Positions 1 through 8,565 of a DNA stretch of 13,389 nt are shown one piece after another. Origin of the DNA: Helicobacteraceae bacterium (GTDB lineage Bacteria > Campylobacterota > Campylobacteria > Campylobacterales > SZUA-545); the NCBI GenBank assembly GCA_031273735.1, contig JAISRI010000200.1, forward strand, positions 1-13,389, read 5' to 3'. Both the position numbers and the translations under genes were made by a program. Numbering within the stretch: position 1 is the first letter of the stretch; each line of letters starts with the position of its first letter. The notes beneath the pieces were generated by a model. The model did not search any database and was not told the origin of the DNA. It saw nothing but the letters and a program-made list of their open reading frames with translations.

Positions 1-53
1 CAGTTAAAAAAGACCGCGATCAATGCGCAAACTCCGCTTTACCGCTAAAGTAA
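1..53 (+). CDS. Possible 3' tail of an upstream gene (partial)
   Basis: Two forward frames stay open from the window edge and close just before the large gene: one stops at TAA 46-48 (reads QLKKTAINAQTPLYR), the other at TAA 51-53 (reads VKKDRDQCANSALPLK). Either could be the end of a gene lying mostly outside the window. The piece is too short to choose between them or to assign a family. Confidence 0.25.
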   Translation, partial: VKKDRDQCANSALPLK

Positions 54-107
54 GCGATTTACAAATGAGGTTTTAAGAGTTTAAAACTACATTAAAGGGG
101 AGTTACT

Positions 108-3100
108 ATGAAAAAGCTAGCGTCATTTTCTAGCTTCGGCGAGATAGGTCTTGCCAAACGTTTAGTTACGGCTTTCGCGCTAACGTGCGCTTTGACAGGC
201 TCGCTTCACGCCATTACCGTTACCATCGACTCTAGCGCGACAGGTTTAAGCACTTCTAAAGGCGGCTATACGCGCAACATCGCTAATTATTACAGAGGAA
301 ACCTTCCGCTCTATCTTCAGGTAAGAGCCACGCTTAGCAACAGCGCCAACTCTAGCGACAATTGGGGCTGCACCTCTATTCAAATCGGTTCCGCGTCGCC
401 AATTCACTTTGAGCATGCCAATAGCAGCTATTCGGTCAGAACTAGAGAGCTTTCGGGCAACGGTCTTAAAACGCCCGCCGCTAACGGCGTGTATAAAGTA
501 ATTATCAGACTCTACAGCGGCTCTAAGATCGGCGGCGTATGCAACGGCTCCTTGATTAAAACCGATAACCCTTTCGCGATCATGGTTTCCGACCTTGGAA
601 CTATTCATAAAGATATGCCCGTAGCGCCGAGATTTTCCACGAATATTTATGGCGATATGAAGGTGATCGGCAATACCTCGCTTTGCGTCCCGCAAGTCGA
701 TTTAGGAGACGAAGGCACTACCGATACTTATGGCTCTTACTATTACGGCACCTACGGGACTTATAATCGAACGCGGCATTTTATTAGCAGTCCTGAAAGC
801 CCCTGTCTTGAACCGCAATTTACCAGACACCCCGATATATTGATCGAAGAGGCTGATAATATGTTGTATGCCTACGTCAAAGACGACGGGACGGTAACGG
901 GATCGATTAACCAATCCAACACTATGGCGATGCTATACCATCTGCCTCCCAAAGCCAAGATCGTCAAGGCAAAGCTCTACTGGATAGGGCGGGTTCCTTA
1001 TGTGGCGCGTCCGATTTTTGAAGATCTTCGCCTTATCAGACCTTATCACTATCCCAATAACGGAGCCAAAGGCTCGCTTAACGGATGCGCTAAAGATCCC
1101 GAAGGCAGATACGTGAATAACGACGACAATACGGATAGGGCTTGCGACGGCGTTAGCGGCGAAAATCGCGCCAAAATGGTAATGAACGAGTTTGCGAATA
1201 CAGGCGTAAAATTAAAGGTTCCGGGCAGAGATTATGAAACGGTGCATCCCGAAAAAATATATTACACCTACGCCGAAGATACGCACAACTATATGATGCA
1301 GGCGGACGTTACCCATCTGATCAATCCAAATCAGCAAGAGGGCGCGTATTACGTTAAAGGGGTTCCGACTATATTGCACGCTTGGCCATATGGCACCTAT
1401 GCGGGTTGGATGTTGGCGGTGATCTACGAAAACAGCAACGATCCAAACGAAACGCTTAAATACGTTACCTTTTTTGACGGTTATGTAGCTAACGATCGCG
1501 GCAGACAAGACTATCCGATACCAAATTATAGTTTTAGAACGCCGCCTAGAGGCGACGTGGATACCAAGCTGTTTTATATGGTTGGGCAGGGACACCAGAC
1601 CGATTTAGGCGATTGCTTTATGTTTAACTATGTAGGCAACCCTACTAGTTGCAATAACGATCTTACTAGAAGCGAATATTCTCCCCCGTATCCAAAATCA
1701 AAAGCGGTATATATAGGCGGCAGAGGGGGCGACGGTTATGTTGGTAGCTGGAAAGATAACCGACCCGACGCAAACGCCTTTAGCTCTAGCATAACCGTCA
1801 ATGGGACGCCGACTCCGGGAGACGCTTCGTCGTGGGGCTATCCGAATAAAGCCTTCGGAACGCCGGGCTTCAAACCTATCGGCAGCAAACCCGATTGGAG
1901 TTACACGCAAGGATACGATCTGCACACCTACAACCTGCATAACGTGCTTGGCAACAATCAAACGGGCGTAAATCTAAGAATGTTCGCGAGTATGGACTAC
2001 TACTATATGGGCTTTCTTGCCTTCTCTACGACGATCTACGCGCCGCATATTCCAGAGGTTGTTCAAGAGGGGACGTTTGGTCCTTGCCAAAGCTCTCAAA
2101 GCCTAGCGGGCAGACGGCTCGATTATACGCTTACCTTTTACAATCGCGGCAATGAAGAGGCGAACGGTATTGTATTAACCGCCGATTTTGACGAAGGCGG
2201 ATTGTTGCAATATATCGATCACGATCAAACTACGATCGACGGCGTGTATAGAGTAGGCTCAAATTACAAACTTCCCGCCTCCGCCGTTAGTTGCTCGAAA
2301 ACGGCTTGGAGCGTAGAGTGCAAGTTTCGCGACTCATACAGGATTGGGGTAGGCGACGGCTACGTGATGAAGTATTCCGTCGTATTCAACTCTAACGTTG
2401 CGTCGGGCAATACGACGGACGTATATTGGAGCTACGCCTATCTAACCTATCACAACGCGGTTTCGGGCGAGCTAATAAAAAAACCTGCGGTCGTTAAAGA
2501 TCCTTACTATATTCAAGCAGACGATTGTTACGCCCCCATTTGCACCGATAGCAAGTTAGCCAAACCTGTTATCGGCTATCCGCGCACCAATAAAGGTAGC
2601 GGGCTTTACGTTCTTAAGCCCGCCCAAAGCGTCTATAGCGACGGGCGTAATCCGTTTAACGAGCCTATGTTAGTTTATTGCGACCTTGAAGATTATAACG
2701 CGGGCGATAAAAACTCAAGCAAAATTAAAATCTGGCTTCCTTTGCCTATGTCTCAAAAGGGCGAGGTTAACCGCCCGATCAATAGCAACTTCGCTTTTGC
2801 GAGTTTTTATAAGCAAGGTTCGAAAAACTTCTCAAACGCCTATTACCACCCCAAACACGTTCGCGAACCGTTCCCCGAAATTATGAAGGGCAAGGTTAAA
2901 AACTCTTCGACGGGAAATTGGGAGTGGAGCGCAAAAGGCGATCCGATCTACGGTTTGCGCCTCGATCTCGAAATGTTAGACAGGATAGGGTTTCACCGCT
3001 CTATGTATACGAAAACGTTCCCGACGTTTTCGGCGGGCGCTTCGCTTTCGCAGGACGCTAGAGGGCTTGCCGCCCATAATATAAACTTGACGGGAACTAG

Positions 3101-6100
3101 CCTATCGTTTGCTATGCAATACGGCGGTTGTTACGATCCCGCCAGCCCCGCGTCTTTTGACTACATTCAGGATCCGTTAGTCGCTTCGGGACATTTTGGA
3201 CAGGTTTATAGACAAATGCCTACGGGTCGCGGCGAAGCGTGCTTTTTGGCGTATGATCCTAATAAGACGTTAAATTGGAAAGGCGGGTCTGTTCCCGCCG
3301 CCTCGTATTTGGTTCAATTAGGATCAGAAGGCTCGTTGGGGGCGAATAAGCCCTACAAATATATGGAGCCAAGGAACGGTAGGCAGTTTTTCTACTCCTG
3401 CCGCGATATTCAACAAAGCTACCCTAGCGCGCAAGACGGCTTTTACCTCATCGATCCGCTCGATAATCAGGGCGTTCCTTTTGTCGCCTACTGCAATATG
3501 CCTAAAAAAGGTATCGGGCGGAGCAAAGAGGAGATGATAACGACTAGCTTTTTGGCTCTTGACGGCGATATAGTGCGCAGTTCCGCCGACGTCGCAAAGG
3601 ATACTTGCGTCAAAAAAGGCTTGTCGCCATTTGTCCCAACCTCTAAAGAGCTGTTTGAAAATATGCGAACGCGCCTTAATGAAGATAAACTTTACAAATG
3701 GCAACGCTATATGCCGACAAACAACGGTTGGTATATGCAGATGTCCGGCGGCGAAAGCGCGTTTAGCGGCTCTTTTTACATTCCAAGTTTGAAAGATAAG
3801 GCGCTTTGGCCTTACGGATCGTTTGGGCTTTATAAAGGATCAGGCGCGAACGCGGGCGCTTGGAGCAGATTAGACGCTGGAAAGGCTCTGCATTACATAG
3901 ACGGCGATCCTTCTACGGGAAATACTTTATTGTATCACTACGGTTGGAAAACGGTCTTTGATAAAAATGGAACCGGTTCGGCTAACGCCGCGATCGGATC
4001 GATGTTCAGTAGAATGATCGCTAAAGATTCGTCTCTTGCGGGCTTAAAACTAGAACCGACCTATTGGCTCTCCGACGGCGGTTGCTCCTATGGAGGATAC
4101 AATGAACCAAGCGGCAATTACGACGCGCATACGTGGCTAAACTATATGTTTGACGATAACGGAAACGTGATGCACTGCGACGACAGCAATAATAAAACGC
4201 TCTTTGGAATGGGCGAATATTCCTACGCGAACTACGCCTGCATAGGTTTAGACAGCTACTTCCCGTTACGAAACGCCGTCGTTCCGAAAGAGGCCGGCGC
4301 GTGGGACGTTACGCTTGATCCGACGAGCGACGCGCCCGCTACCTTTACCAAAATAGCGGCGCTCAGAAAGGCGGATATAAATATCAAGATCGCGCCAACG
4401 GACGTTACAAACTATTCGGGTTTGCTATGCGCGAGGCTTGTCGCCGCTAACTTCGACGGGACGTTTTCGCGCTACAAACCCAGCGGCGCGACCAATCCTA
4501 ACGCAAACGCTATCGCTCTCTCGCCCGATTCGAGAGACGATTATAAATGCGCGTCGATCGCCGATACGCAAAATCTTTTAACCGACCCGCTTACGTTTAG
4601 TTGGAACTACGATCTAAAGGCTTCTACAAACGTCGTCGTAGAGGTTTTAATGTCTAATTGCGCGACGATCGCCGAGATTGGAAGCGGCGCGTGCGAAACG
4701 CACGACTTTAACGCTTCGCGCTTCAGTTTGCGCCCCGCGTTTTCAGGCGGCGCGTATAAAGATACGCTGATCGCCGGAGCGCCCTACTCGGACGCCCCGA
4801 ATCCTTCGACAAAGCCGCCTACGATCGCGTTTCCTAACGGCGGCGTTAGCGCGAGCGCGACGGCTGGCTATAAAAGAGAATCTGGCGTTAGACCTTGCAA
4901 AGCGGTATTTGGGCTTTGCATACAAGCGATCGACGAAAAAATAGGCGACGTAAGCTCCGATATTGACGCCAATATCACCTTTAGCGGCGTTTCGCCCAAT
5001 AAAGCGATCGTCAATAAATTAAGCTATGACGACGTAGGCAAAATTACGCTGTATCTGCTCGATAAAAATTGGACGCAAATCGATCAGGATATAGACGCGA
5101 CGGCGGTCTATGGCGCGGCGTTTAGGGACGCTCGTTGGAAAAACGATTGCGAAGTAGGCGGCGACTCTAACGAGGCAAACTTAACGGGCAATAAATATAC
5201 AAATATCAACTACGGCAAAATCGGTTGCGATATTAAACAAAAGATCGCCGAATTAAAGATCGTTCCCCATAAACTCCAAATAGATAGCCTCGCAATCATA
5301 GGTCCTTTTGAAAAGAAGTATTCAAACGACTCTTCGTTTGTCTATTACGCCAACGAGAACGACGGCGCTTTGGAGCGTAGGCAGTTTGCTAGAGTCATAG
5401 TTAGCGCTAGCGCTAGAAACGCTAAAGGAAACGTTACGGGCAAATATAGCGACGGCAATTACAGCCAAGATATTAACCACTCGATTGGATTTATGAACTC
5501 CAAATCGCAATCGGTAGATATGCCCCAAAGCGTCGCTAAGGACGAAAACGGCGGCGATCGTTTCTGGACGTATTACTTTGACGGCGCGGATTTTAATAAG
5601 ACGACGCCCGCAAGCGCATGGAAAGAGGGCAGAGCCGATATAACCTACGCGTTTAATTTCGGGCGCAAACATAACCAAGCGAACCCCGTATTCTTTATGA
5701 AAGCCAAAAGCTCCGATTACGACTTTAACTTGTCGCTAAAAGATACGGACGACGTGATCGGCGACGGATATTGGGCTACAAGCGGCGCGGGAGATTTCAA
5801 AGAGATCAGTTTCATTTACGGCAGAGCGAACGTTTTGGACGTTTTAACTTACGATCAAGAGGCAAACGTAACCTTTACGATCGACTACTTTAGCGATCGC
5901 GGCTCTAACGGGATCAGAAACGCGTTTAGGTCGCCAAGTATTAGCGCCTCCAGCGCTGGTTGGTACGCGCTAAACGCCTTAGCCGATACAAATACCGAAG
6001 CGAACGTTACGGCGAATATCAAAGGATACGCCGAACAAGGAACGCCCCCTTCGATAAAGAACGCGAATAGCGCGATCTTTATCTATCCTCTAAACGAACG

Positions 6101-6353
6101 CCGTCCGCGCAGATTTGTTTCGCACCTTAATATGCCCTCTTATCTATGGTATCACCCTTTTGGCAAAACCTATAAGACGGTCGTATCGGGAGAAGAGGAA
6201 ACGCGCAAAGGTTGCTTCGAACACCCTTGCGGCACGATCGAATTCGTTGCGCACAGTAAAGACGAGTGGGGCGGTATAGGTAATCGCAACGATCATAGAC
6301 ATTACGACGACAATTCTACGCGAGAACATATACCGTTTAGATTAGGTCGATAA
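108..6353 (+). CDS. Giant secreted multidomain protein: DUF11-like, GON/fibrinogen-like modules, MshQ/DUF6701-like C-terminus
   Basis: A 2081-residue exported protein, probably surface-exposed or pilus-associated; function unknown. The ATG at 108 has an AAAGGGGAG Shine-Dalgarno at 95-102. Residues 1-35 form a Sec signal peptide (basic start, hydrophobic core, SLHA cleavage site). Residues about 240-650 resemble the N-terminal part of large DUF11 proteins, with the hallmark YAGWMLAVIYE near 431-441 followed by VTFFDGY. Residues about 668-775 are DUF11-like (DYTLTFYNRGNEEANGI). Two modules follow. The first, about 807-1095, has Cys812 and YCDL at 857-860 and later an NINLTGTSLSF stretch reminiscent of GON domains. 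The second, about 1098-1400, begins CRDI, then DGFYLIDP and VAYCNM (Cys1098, Cys1129), like the start of fibrinogen-type domains. The C-terminal part carries RFSLRPA near 1539, SYDDVGKITL near 1640 and a VPHKL element near 1719, which match my memory of MshQ/DUF6701 proteins. There is no membrane anchor or autotransporter barrel. The extent is certain; domain names need profile searches. Confidence 0.93.
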   Translation: MKKLASFSSFGEIGLAKRLVTAFALTCALTGSLHAITVTIDSSATGLSTSKGGYTRNIANYYRGNLPLYLQVRATLSNSANSSDNWGCTSIQIGSASPIHFEHANSSYSVRTRELSGNGLKTPAANGVYKVIIRLYSGSKIGGVCNGSLIKTDNPFAIMVSDLGTIHKDMPVAPRFSTNIYGDMKVIGNTSLCVPQVDLGDEGTTDTYGSYYYGTYGTYNRTRHFISSPESPCLEPQFTRHPDILIEEADNMLYAYVKDDGTVTGSINQSNTMAMLYHLPPKAKIVKAKLYWIGRVPYVARPIFEDLRLIRPYHYPNNGAKGSLNGCAKDPEGRYVNNDDNTDRACDGVSGENRAKMVMNEFANTGVKLKVPGRDYETVHPEKIYYTYAEDTHNYMMQADVTHLINPNQQEGAYYVKGVPTILHAWPYGTYAGWMLAVIYENSNDPNETLKYVTFFDGYVANDRGRQDYPIPNYSFRTPPRGDVDTKLFYMVGQGHQTDLGDCFMFNYVGNPTSCNNDLTRSEYSPPYPKSKAVYIGGRGGDGYVGSWKDNRPDANAFSSSITVNGTPTPGDASSWGYPNKAFGTPGFKPIGSKPDWSYTQGYDLHTYNLHNVLGNNQTGVNLRMFASMDYYYMGFLAFSTTIYAPHIPEVVQEGTFGPCQSSQSLAGRRLDYTLTFYNRGNEEANGIVLTADFDEGGLLQYIDHDQTTIDGVYRVGSNYKLPASAVSCSKTAWSVECKFRDSYRIGVGDGYVMKYSVVFNSNVASGNTTDVYWSYAYLTYHNAVSGELIKKPAVVKDPYYIQADDCYAPICTDSKLAKPVIGYPRTNKGSGLYVLKPAQSVYSDGRNPFNEPMLVYCDLEDYNAGDKNSSKIKIWLPLPMSQKGEVNRPINSNFAFASFYKQGSKNFSNAYYHPKHVREPFPEIMKGKVKNSSTGNWEWSAKGDPIYGLRLDLEMLDRIGFHRSMYTKTFPTFSAGASLSQDARGLAAHNINLTGTSLSFAMQYGGCYDPASPASFDYIQDPLVASGHFGQVYRQMPTGRGEACFLAYDPNKTLNWKGGSVPAASYLVQLGSEGSLGANKPYKYMEPRNGRQFFYSCRDIQQSYPSAQDGFYLIDPLDNQGVPFVAYCNMPKKGIGRSKEEMITTSFLALDGDIVRSSADVAKDTCVKKGLSPFVPTSKELFENMRTRLNEDKLYKWQRYMPTNNGWYMQMSGGESAFSGSFYIPSLKDKALWPYGSFGLYKGSGANAGAWSRLDAGKALHYIDGDPSTGNTLLYHYGWKTVFDKNGTGSANAAIGSMFSRMIAKDSSLAGLKLEPTYWLSDGGCSYGGYNEPSGNYDAHTWLNYMFDDNGNVMHCDDSNNKTLFGMGEYSYANYACIGLDSYFPLRNAVVPKEAGAWDVTLDPTSDAPATFTKIAALRKADINIKIAPTDVTNYSGLLCARLVAANFDGTFSRYKPSGATNPNANAIALSPDSRDDYKCASIADTQNLLTDPLTFSWNYDLKASTNVVVEVLMSNCATIAEIGSGACETHDFNASRFSLRPAFSGGAYKDTLIAGAPYSDAPNPSTKPPTIAFPNGGVSASATAGYKRESGVRPCKAVFGLCIQAIDEKIGDVSSDIDANITFSGVSPNKAIVNKLSYDDVGKITLYLLDKNWTQIDQDIDATAVYGAAFRDARWKNDCEVGGDSNEANLTGNKYTNINYGKIGCDIKQKIAELKIVPHKLQIDSLAIIGPFEKKYSNDSSFVYYANENDGALERRQFARVIVSASARNAKGNVTGKYSDGNYSQDINHSIGFMNSKSQSVDMPQSVAKDENGGDRFWTYYFDGADFNKTTPASAWKEGRADITYAFNFGRKHNQANPVFFMKAKSSDYDFNLSLKDTDDVIGDGYWATSGAGDFKEISFIYGRANVLDVLTYDQEANVTFTIDYFSDRGSNGIRNAFRSPSISASSAGWYALNALADTNTEANVTANIKGYAEQGTPPSIKNANSAIFIYPLNERRPRRFVSHLNMPSYLWYHPFGKTYKTVVSGEEETRKGCFEHPCGTIEFVAHSKDEWGGIGNRNDHRHYDDNSTREHIPFRLGR

Positions 6354-6382
6354 AAGCCATTTCGACGAGTTTTATATTCTCC

Positions 6383-6414
6383 ATTAGGGATCGGTTCCCG
6401 ATCCCTAATTTTTT
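6383..6414 (+). terminator. Rho-independent terminator of the giant gene
   Basis: ATTAGGGATCGG at 6383-6394 pairs perfectly with CCGATCCCTAAT at 6398-6409 around a three-base loop (in practice probably 11 pairs and a five-base loop). A T run to 6414 follows directly. It lies 30 bases after the stop codon at 6353, so the large gene is insulated from the lipoprotein gene. Confidence 0.93.
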
Positions 6415-6719
6415 ACTAAAGCGTCTTTTACGCAAAGCCCAAAAAACGACAAGCAAAACAAACCCCTTTACCGCCTTCTTAATTTGCCCAAAAACGTTTT
6501 CTTAACGACTTTCAAACGGATGTTTCCTTATTTTATATCAAAAGGCGCTACAATGCTCGCCATTTTATAACAAACAAAGGTTTAGCAATTTTTAAGAAAG
6601 ATATTCTAGTACCTGTCGAACGGTTTGAAGTCTATATGCGCTTTCACGAAGCTATAAGCGGTAAAGTTTATGGCGGCGCTTTTGACCAAAATCCTTGCGA
6701 TCAAAATAAAGGCTAAAAG
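6415..6719. other. Intergenic gap between the giant gene and the lipoprotein gene
   Basis: About 305 bases with no convincing gene. It starts A/C-rich and becomes T-rich near 6520-6540. A promoter-like element sits at 6549-6554. One forward frame is open for 77 codons (6483-6713, stop 6714-6716) without an ATG until 6636; the resulting 26-residue product has no clear Shine-Dalgarno, so I do not call it. An AAAGG motif at about 6708-6712 serves the lipoprotein ATG at 6720. Confidence 0.6.
6549..6554 (+). promoter_or_regulatory. Candidate -10 element upstream of the lipoprotein gene
   Basis: TACAAT (one mismatch from TATAAT) follows a T/A-rich stretch (TTATTTTATATC) ending near 6539. This agrees with the Campylobacterota housekeeping promoter style, in which a T-rich region replaces a clear -35 box. 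It would give a 5' leader of about 155 bases. The call rests on motif resemblance only. Confidence 0.3.
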
Positions 6720-7406
6720 ATGAAAATCTATATTACCATCGCAATCGTAGCTCTTGCTTTGATCGTATTTAGTTGCGACGACGCTAGCAACGATCAAAGC
6801 GGCTTTGCTTTGCCGTCGCAGGAAAACGTTAAAGGCGGCGGCTCTAGCTCCTTTAGTAATCCGAGTAGCGGCGGTTCTAGCGGAGGCAATAACAGCGGTT
6901 CTAGCCTCTCTTTCGGTAATTCGGGAAGTGGCGGCAACGGAGGCAATAACGGAGGAGGCTCTAACGGCGGCGGCAACGTCGAGCTTCCTCCCGATCCGGG
7001 ATCGGAAGGCAGAAAGACGCTAGAAGGCATAGACAGTAACAACAATGGCATAAGAGACGACGTAGAAATCGCAATCTATAACTACGCTCCGCGACCAGAT
7101 CAAGAAAGATATAGAGCGGCGTTGATTCAGTTGGCAAAAGTTATGCAAAAAGAGATGAAAGTGTTCTCGTCTAAATTGGATATATTATTAGAAGTTCAAC
7201 GCGAGAGCAATAGAGCGTCCGAATGTATAAAAAAAGTAAGTCCAGGTAACGGAGTAGAGGAGCTACGCTTTCTGCAAAAAGCGCTTCATAATACGCCGCA
7301 ACGAGAGAGGGCAAGTTCTAGTTTCAACAATAAAATCAAACAAAGCGGCAAGAATATTCTTGCTTCAAGCGGCGATCCCGTTCCTTGCGACTACGATAAG
7401 AAATAG
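6720..7406 (+). CDS. Lipoprotein with Gly/Ser/Asn-rich tether and EF-hand-like loop
   Basis: A 228-residue probable lipoprotein of unknown function. A hydrophobic signal (residues 3-16) ends in VFSC with the lipid-acceptor Cys at 19; Phe at -2 makes the lipobox imperfect. Residues 38-86 are almost only Gly, Ser and Asn, a flexible low-complexity tether. Residues 101-116 read LEGIDSNNNGIRDDVE. This fits a calcium loop (D105, N107, N109, G110, I111, D113, E116, the twelve-position EF-hand/dockerin spacing) and resembles a loop I recall from many proteobacterial hypothetical proteins. The remainder, about 117-228, is predicted helical and holds two cysteines (173 and 224). The start is supported by AAAGG seven bases upstream. 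The gene converges on metX with a 44-base gap and no obvious terminator. Asp at +2 is an inner-membrane retention signal in enterobacteria, but whether this applies here is unknown. Confidence 0.85.
   Translation: MKIYITIAIVALALIVFSCDDASNDQSGFALPSQENVKGGGSSSFSNPSSGGSSGGNNSGSSLSFGNSGSGGNGGNNGGGSNGGGNVELPPDPGSEGRKTLEGIDSNNNGIRDDVEIAIYNYAPRPDQERYRAALIQLAKVMQKEMKVFSSKLDILLEVQRESNRASECIKKVSPGNGVEELRFLQKALHNTPQRERASSSFNNKIKQSGKNILASSGDPVPCDYDKK
6831..6977 (+). repeat. Low-complexity Gly/Ser/Asn-coding tract
   Basis: Imperfect runs of GGCGGC, GGAGGC, TCTAGC and AATAAC encode the lipoprotein tether. The tract opens long spurious Pro/Leu-rich and Ala-rich frames on both strands. Replication slippage could make its length vary between strains; that is inference. 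Confidence 0.7.
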
Positions 7407-7450
7407 AGTTTGGCAAGTCCCTTTGATAAAAACGTAAGTAACGGCAAAAA

Positions 7451-8560
7451 TCAACGCAAAATATCGGCGATCGTATCGGCGAATTTATCGATTTCAACCA
7501 AGAATGCGTCGTGTCCGTAATCGCTTTGAATATGGTAGTATCGGCTTAGCTCGCCTTTGCCGATCTTTTTCATAGTCAGATCGATCTCCTTCATCTCCTG
7601 CGGCAAAAAGAGCAGATCGCGATCGAAACCAAAAAGGTGTAACCGCGACTTTACCCGCGACAACGCGCTTTCTAACGAGTCGTAGCCTCTGGATAGATCG
7701 TAGATATTGATCGCCTTGACGATATACAAAAACGAAAGAGGGTCAAACCACTTTGGAAAGTTGCCGCCGTTGTAATCCAAATAGCGCTCCACCTGAAAGC
7801 GCCCGAAAAGATCGAACAAACCTTCCGTCCCCACAAAGTCGCGCCCAAACTTGCGATTCATCGATTCGGGGCTAAGAAAGCTGATATGCCCCGCCATTCT
7901 GCCGATCGCCGCGCCTTTTAGTCCGCGCTCTTTTAACGCCTCTATGTCGTAAGCGCCGTTTTCAAACGCGGGATCGTTGATAACCGATTCCATAGCGACC
8001 TTATTGAAGGCGATCGCCCAAGGGCTTGTCGCGTGCGTCGTCGCCATCGCGATTACCCGTTTTACCAGCGCGGGGTAATCGACGGCAAAATGTAGCGCGC
8101 GCATACCGCCCATACTGCCGCCGATCGCCGCGTAGATCGAGCTTATGCCTAGCCGATCGATAAGCAATCTTTCGGCTTTAACCATATCTTTAACCGTAAT
8201 AACGGGAAACTTAAAGCGGTAAGGCTCTAAACGCGGATAAGCGGAGCTGGTGGGTCCCGTCGATCCGTAGCACGAACCGATCGCGTTGGCGCATATCACA
8301 AAGAAACGATCCGTGTCGATCGGCTTGGCGCTTCCGATCAGAGCGTCCCACCAGCCAGCCTTTTTGTCGTTTTCGTAGTAGCCCGCCGCGTGATGGCTGG
8401 CGCTCAAAGCGTGGCAGACGACGATCGCGTTATCCTTTGCTTCGTTAAGCGTTCCATAGGTTTCATAGACGAGATCAAACGGCTCCAAAATCCGCCCGCT
8501 TTCTAAATAGAGCGCGTTTTTGAAACGCTCGGTCTTGATCTTTAGATTAAGATTTCCCAC
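7451..8560 (-). CDS. metX: Homoserine O-acetyltransferase
   Basis: MetX transfers the acetyl group of acetyl-CoA to the homoserine hydroxyl, the first committed step of methionine synthesis, in the cytosol. The 369-residue alpha/beta-hydrolase fold matches the usual family length. Visible landmarks are LYLESGRILEPFDLVYETYG (18-36), CHALSASHHAAG (49-60, oxyanion region), NAIGSCYGSTGPTS (92-105), and the nucleophile elbow GGSMGGMRALHFA with Ser149. Asp315 (in DRDLLFLP) and His350 (in DYGHDAFLVE) complete the triad. The start codon is GTG (8560-8558), five bases after the guaB stop, with only a weak Shine-Dalgarno; no better in-frame start is near, and the N-terminus fits the family, so translation probably depends on guaB. 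It is the last gene of the gatA-guaB-metX operon. Some MetX-fold enzymes use succinyl-CoA, so acyl-donor choice is inferred from family resemblance. Confidence 0.95.
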   Translation of the reverse strand: MGNLNLKIKTERFKNALYLESGRILEPFDLVYETYGTLNEAKDNAIVVCHALSASHHAAGYYENDKKAGWWDALIGSAKPIDTDRFFVICANAIGSCYGSTGPTSSAYPRLEPYRFKFPVITVKDMVKAERLLIDRLGISSIYAAIGGSMGGMRALHFAVDYPALVKRVIAMATTHATSPWAIAFNKVAMESVINDPAFENGAYDIEALKERGLKGAAIGRMAGHISFLSPESMNRKFGRDFVGTEGLFDLFGRFQVERYLDYNGGNFPKWFDPLSFLYIVKAINIYDLSRGYDSLESALSRVKSRLHLFGFDRDLLFLPQEMKEIDLTMKKIGKGELSRYYHIQSDYGHDAFLVEIDKFADTIADILR

Positions 8561-8565
8561 TTGTT

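Noticed and set aside
246..6329. Minus-strand open frames of 60-149 codons opposite the giant gene, and a 66-codon plus-strand frame at 2686-2886
   Set aside because: They lie wholly inside a strongly coding frame, lack Shine-Dalgarno sites and recognisable domains, and their composition (Arg/Ile/Val-rich) is that expected from shadows of this codon usage.
6606..6797. 63-codon minus-strand frame overlapping the lipoprotein signal peptide
   Set aside because: No Shine-Dalgarno or motif, and it overlaps the conserved start region of the lipoprotein on the other strand.
6794..7051. Pro/Leu-rich minus-strand frame and Ala-rich plus-strand frame over the lipoprotein tether
   Set aside because: Both are generated by the low-complexity Gly/Ser/Asn-coding DNA of the lipoprotein gene.
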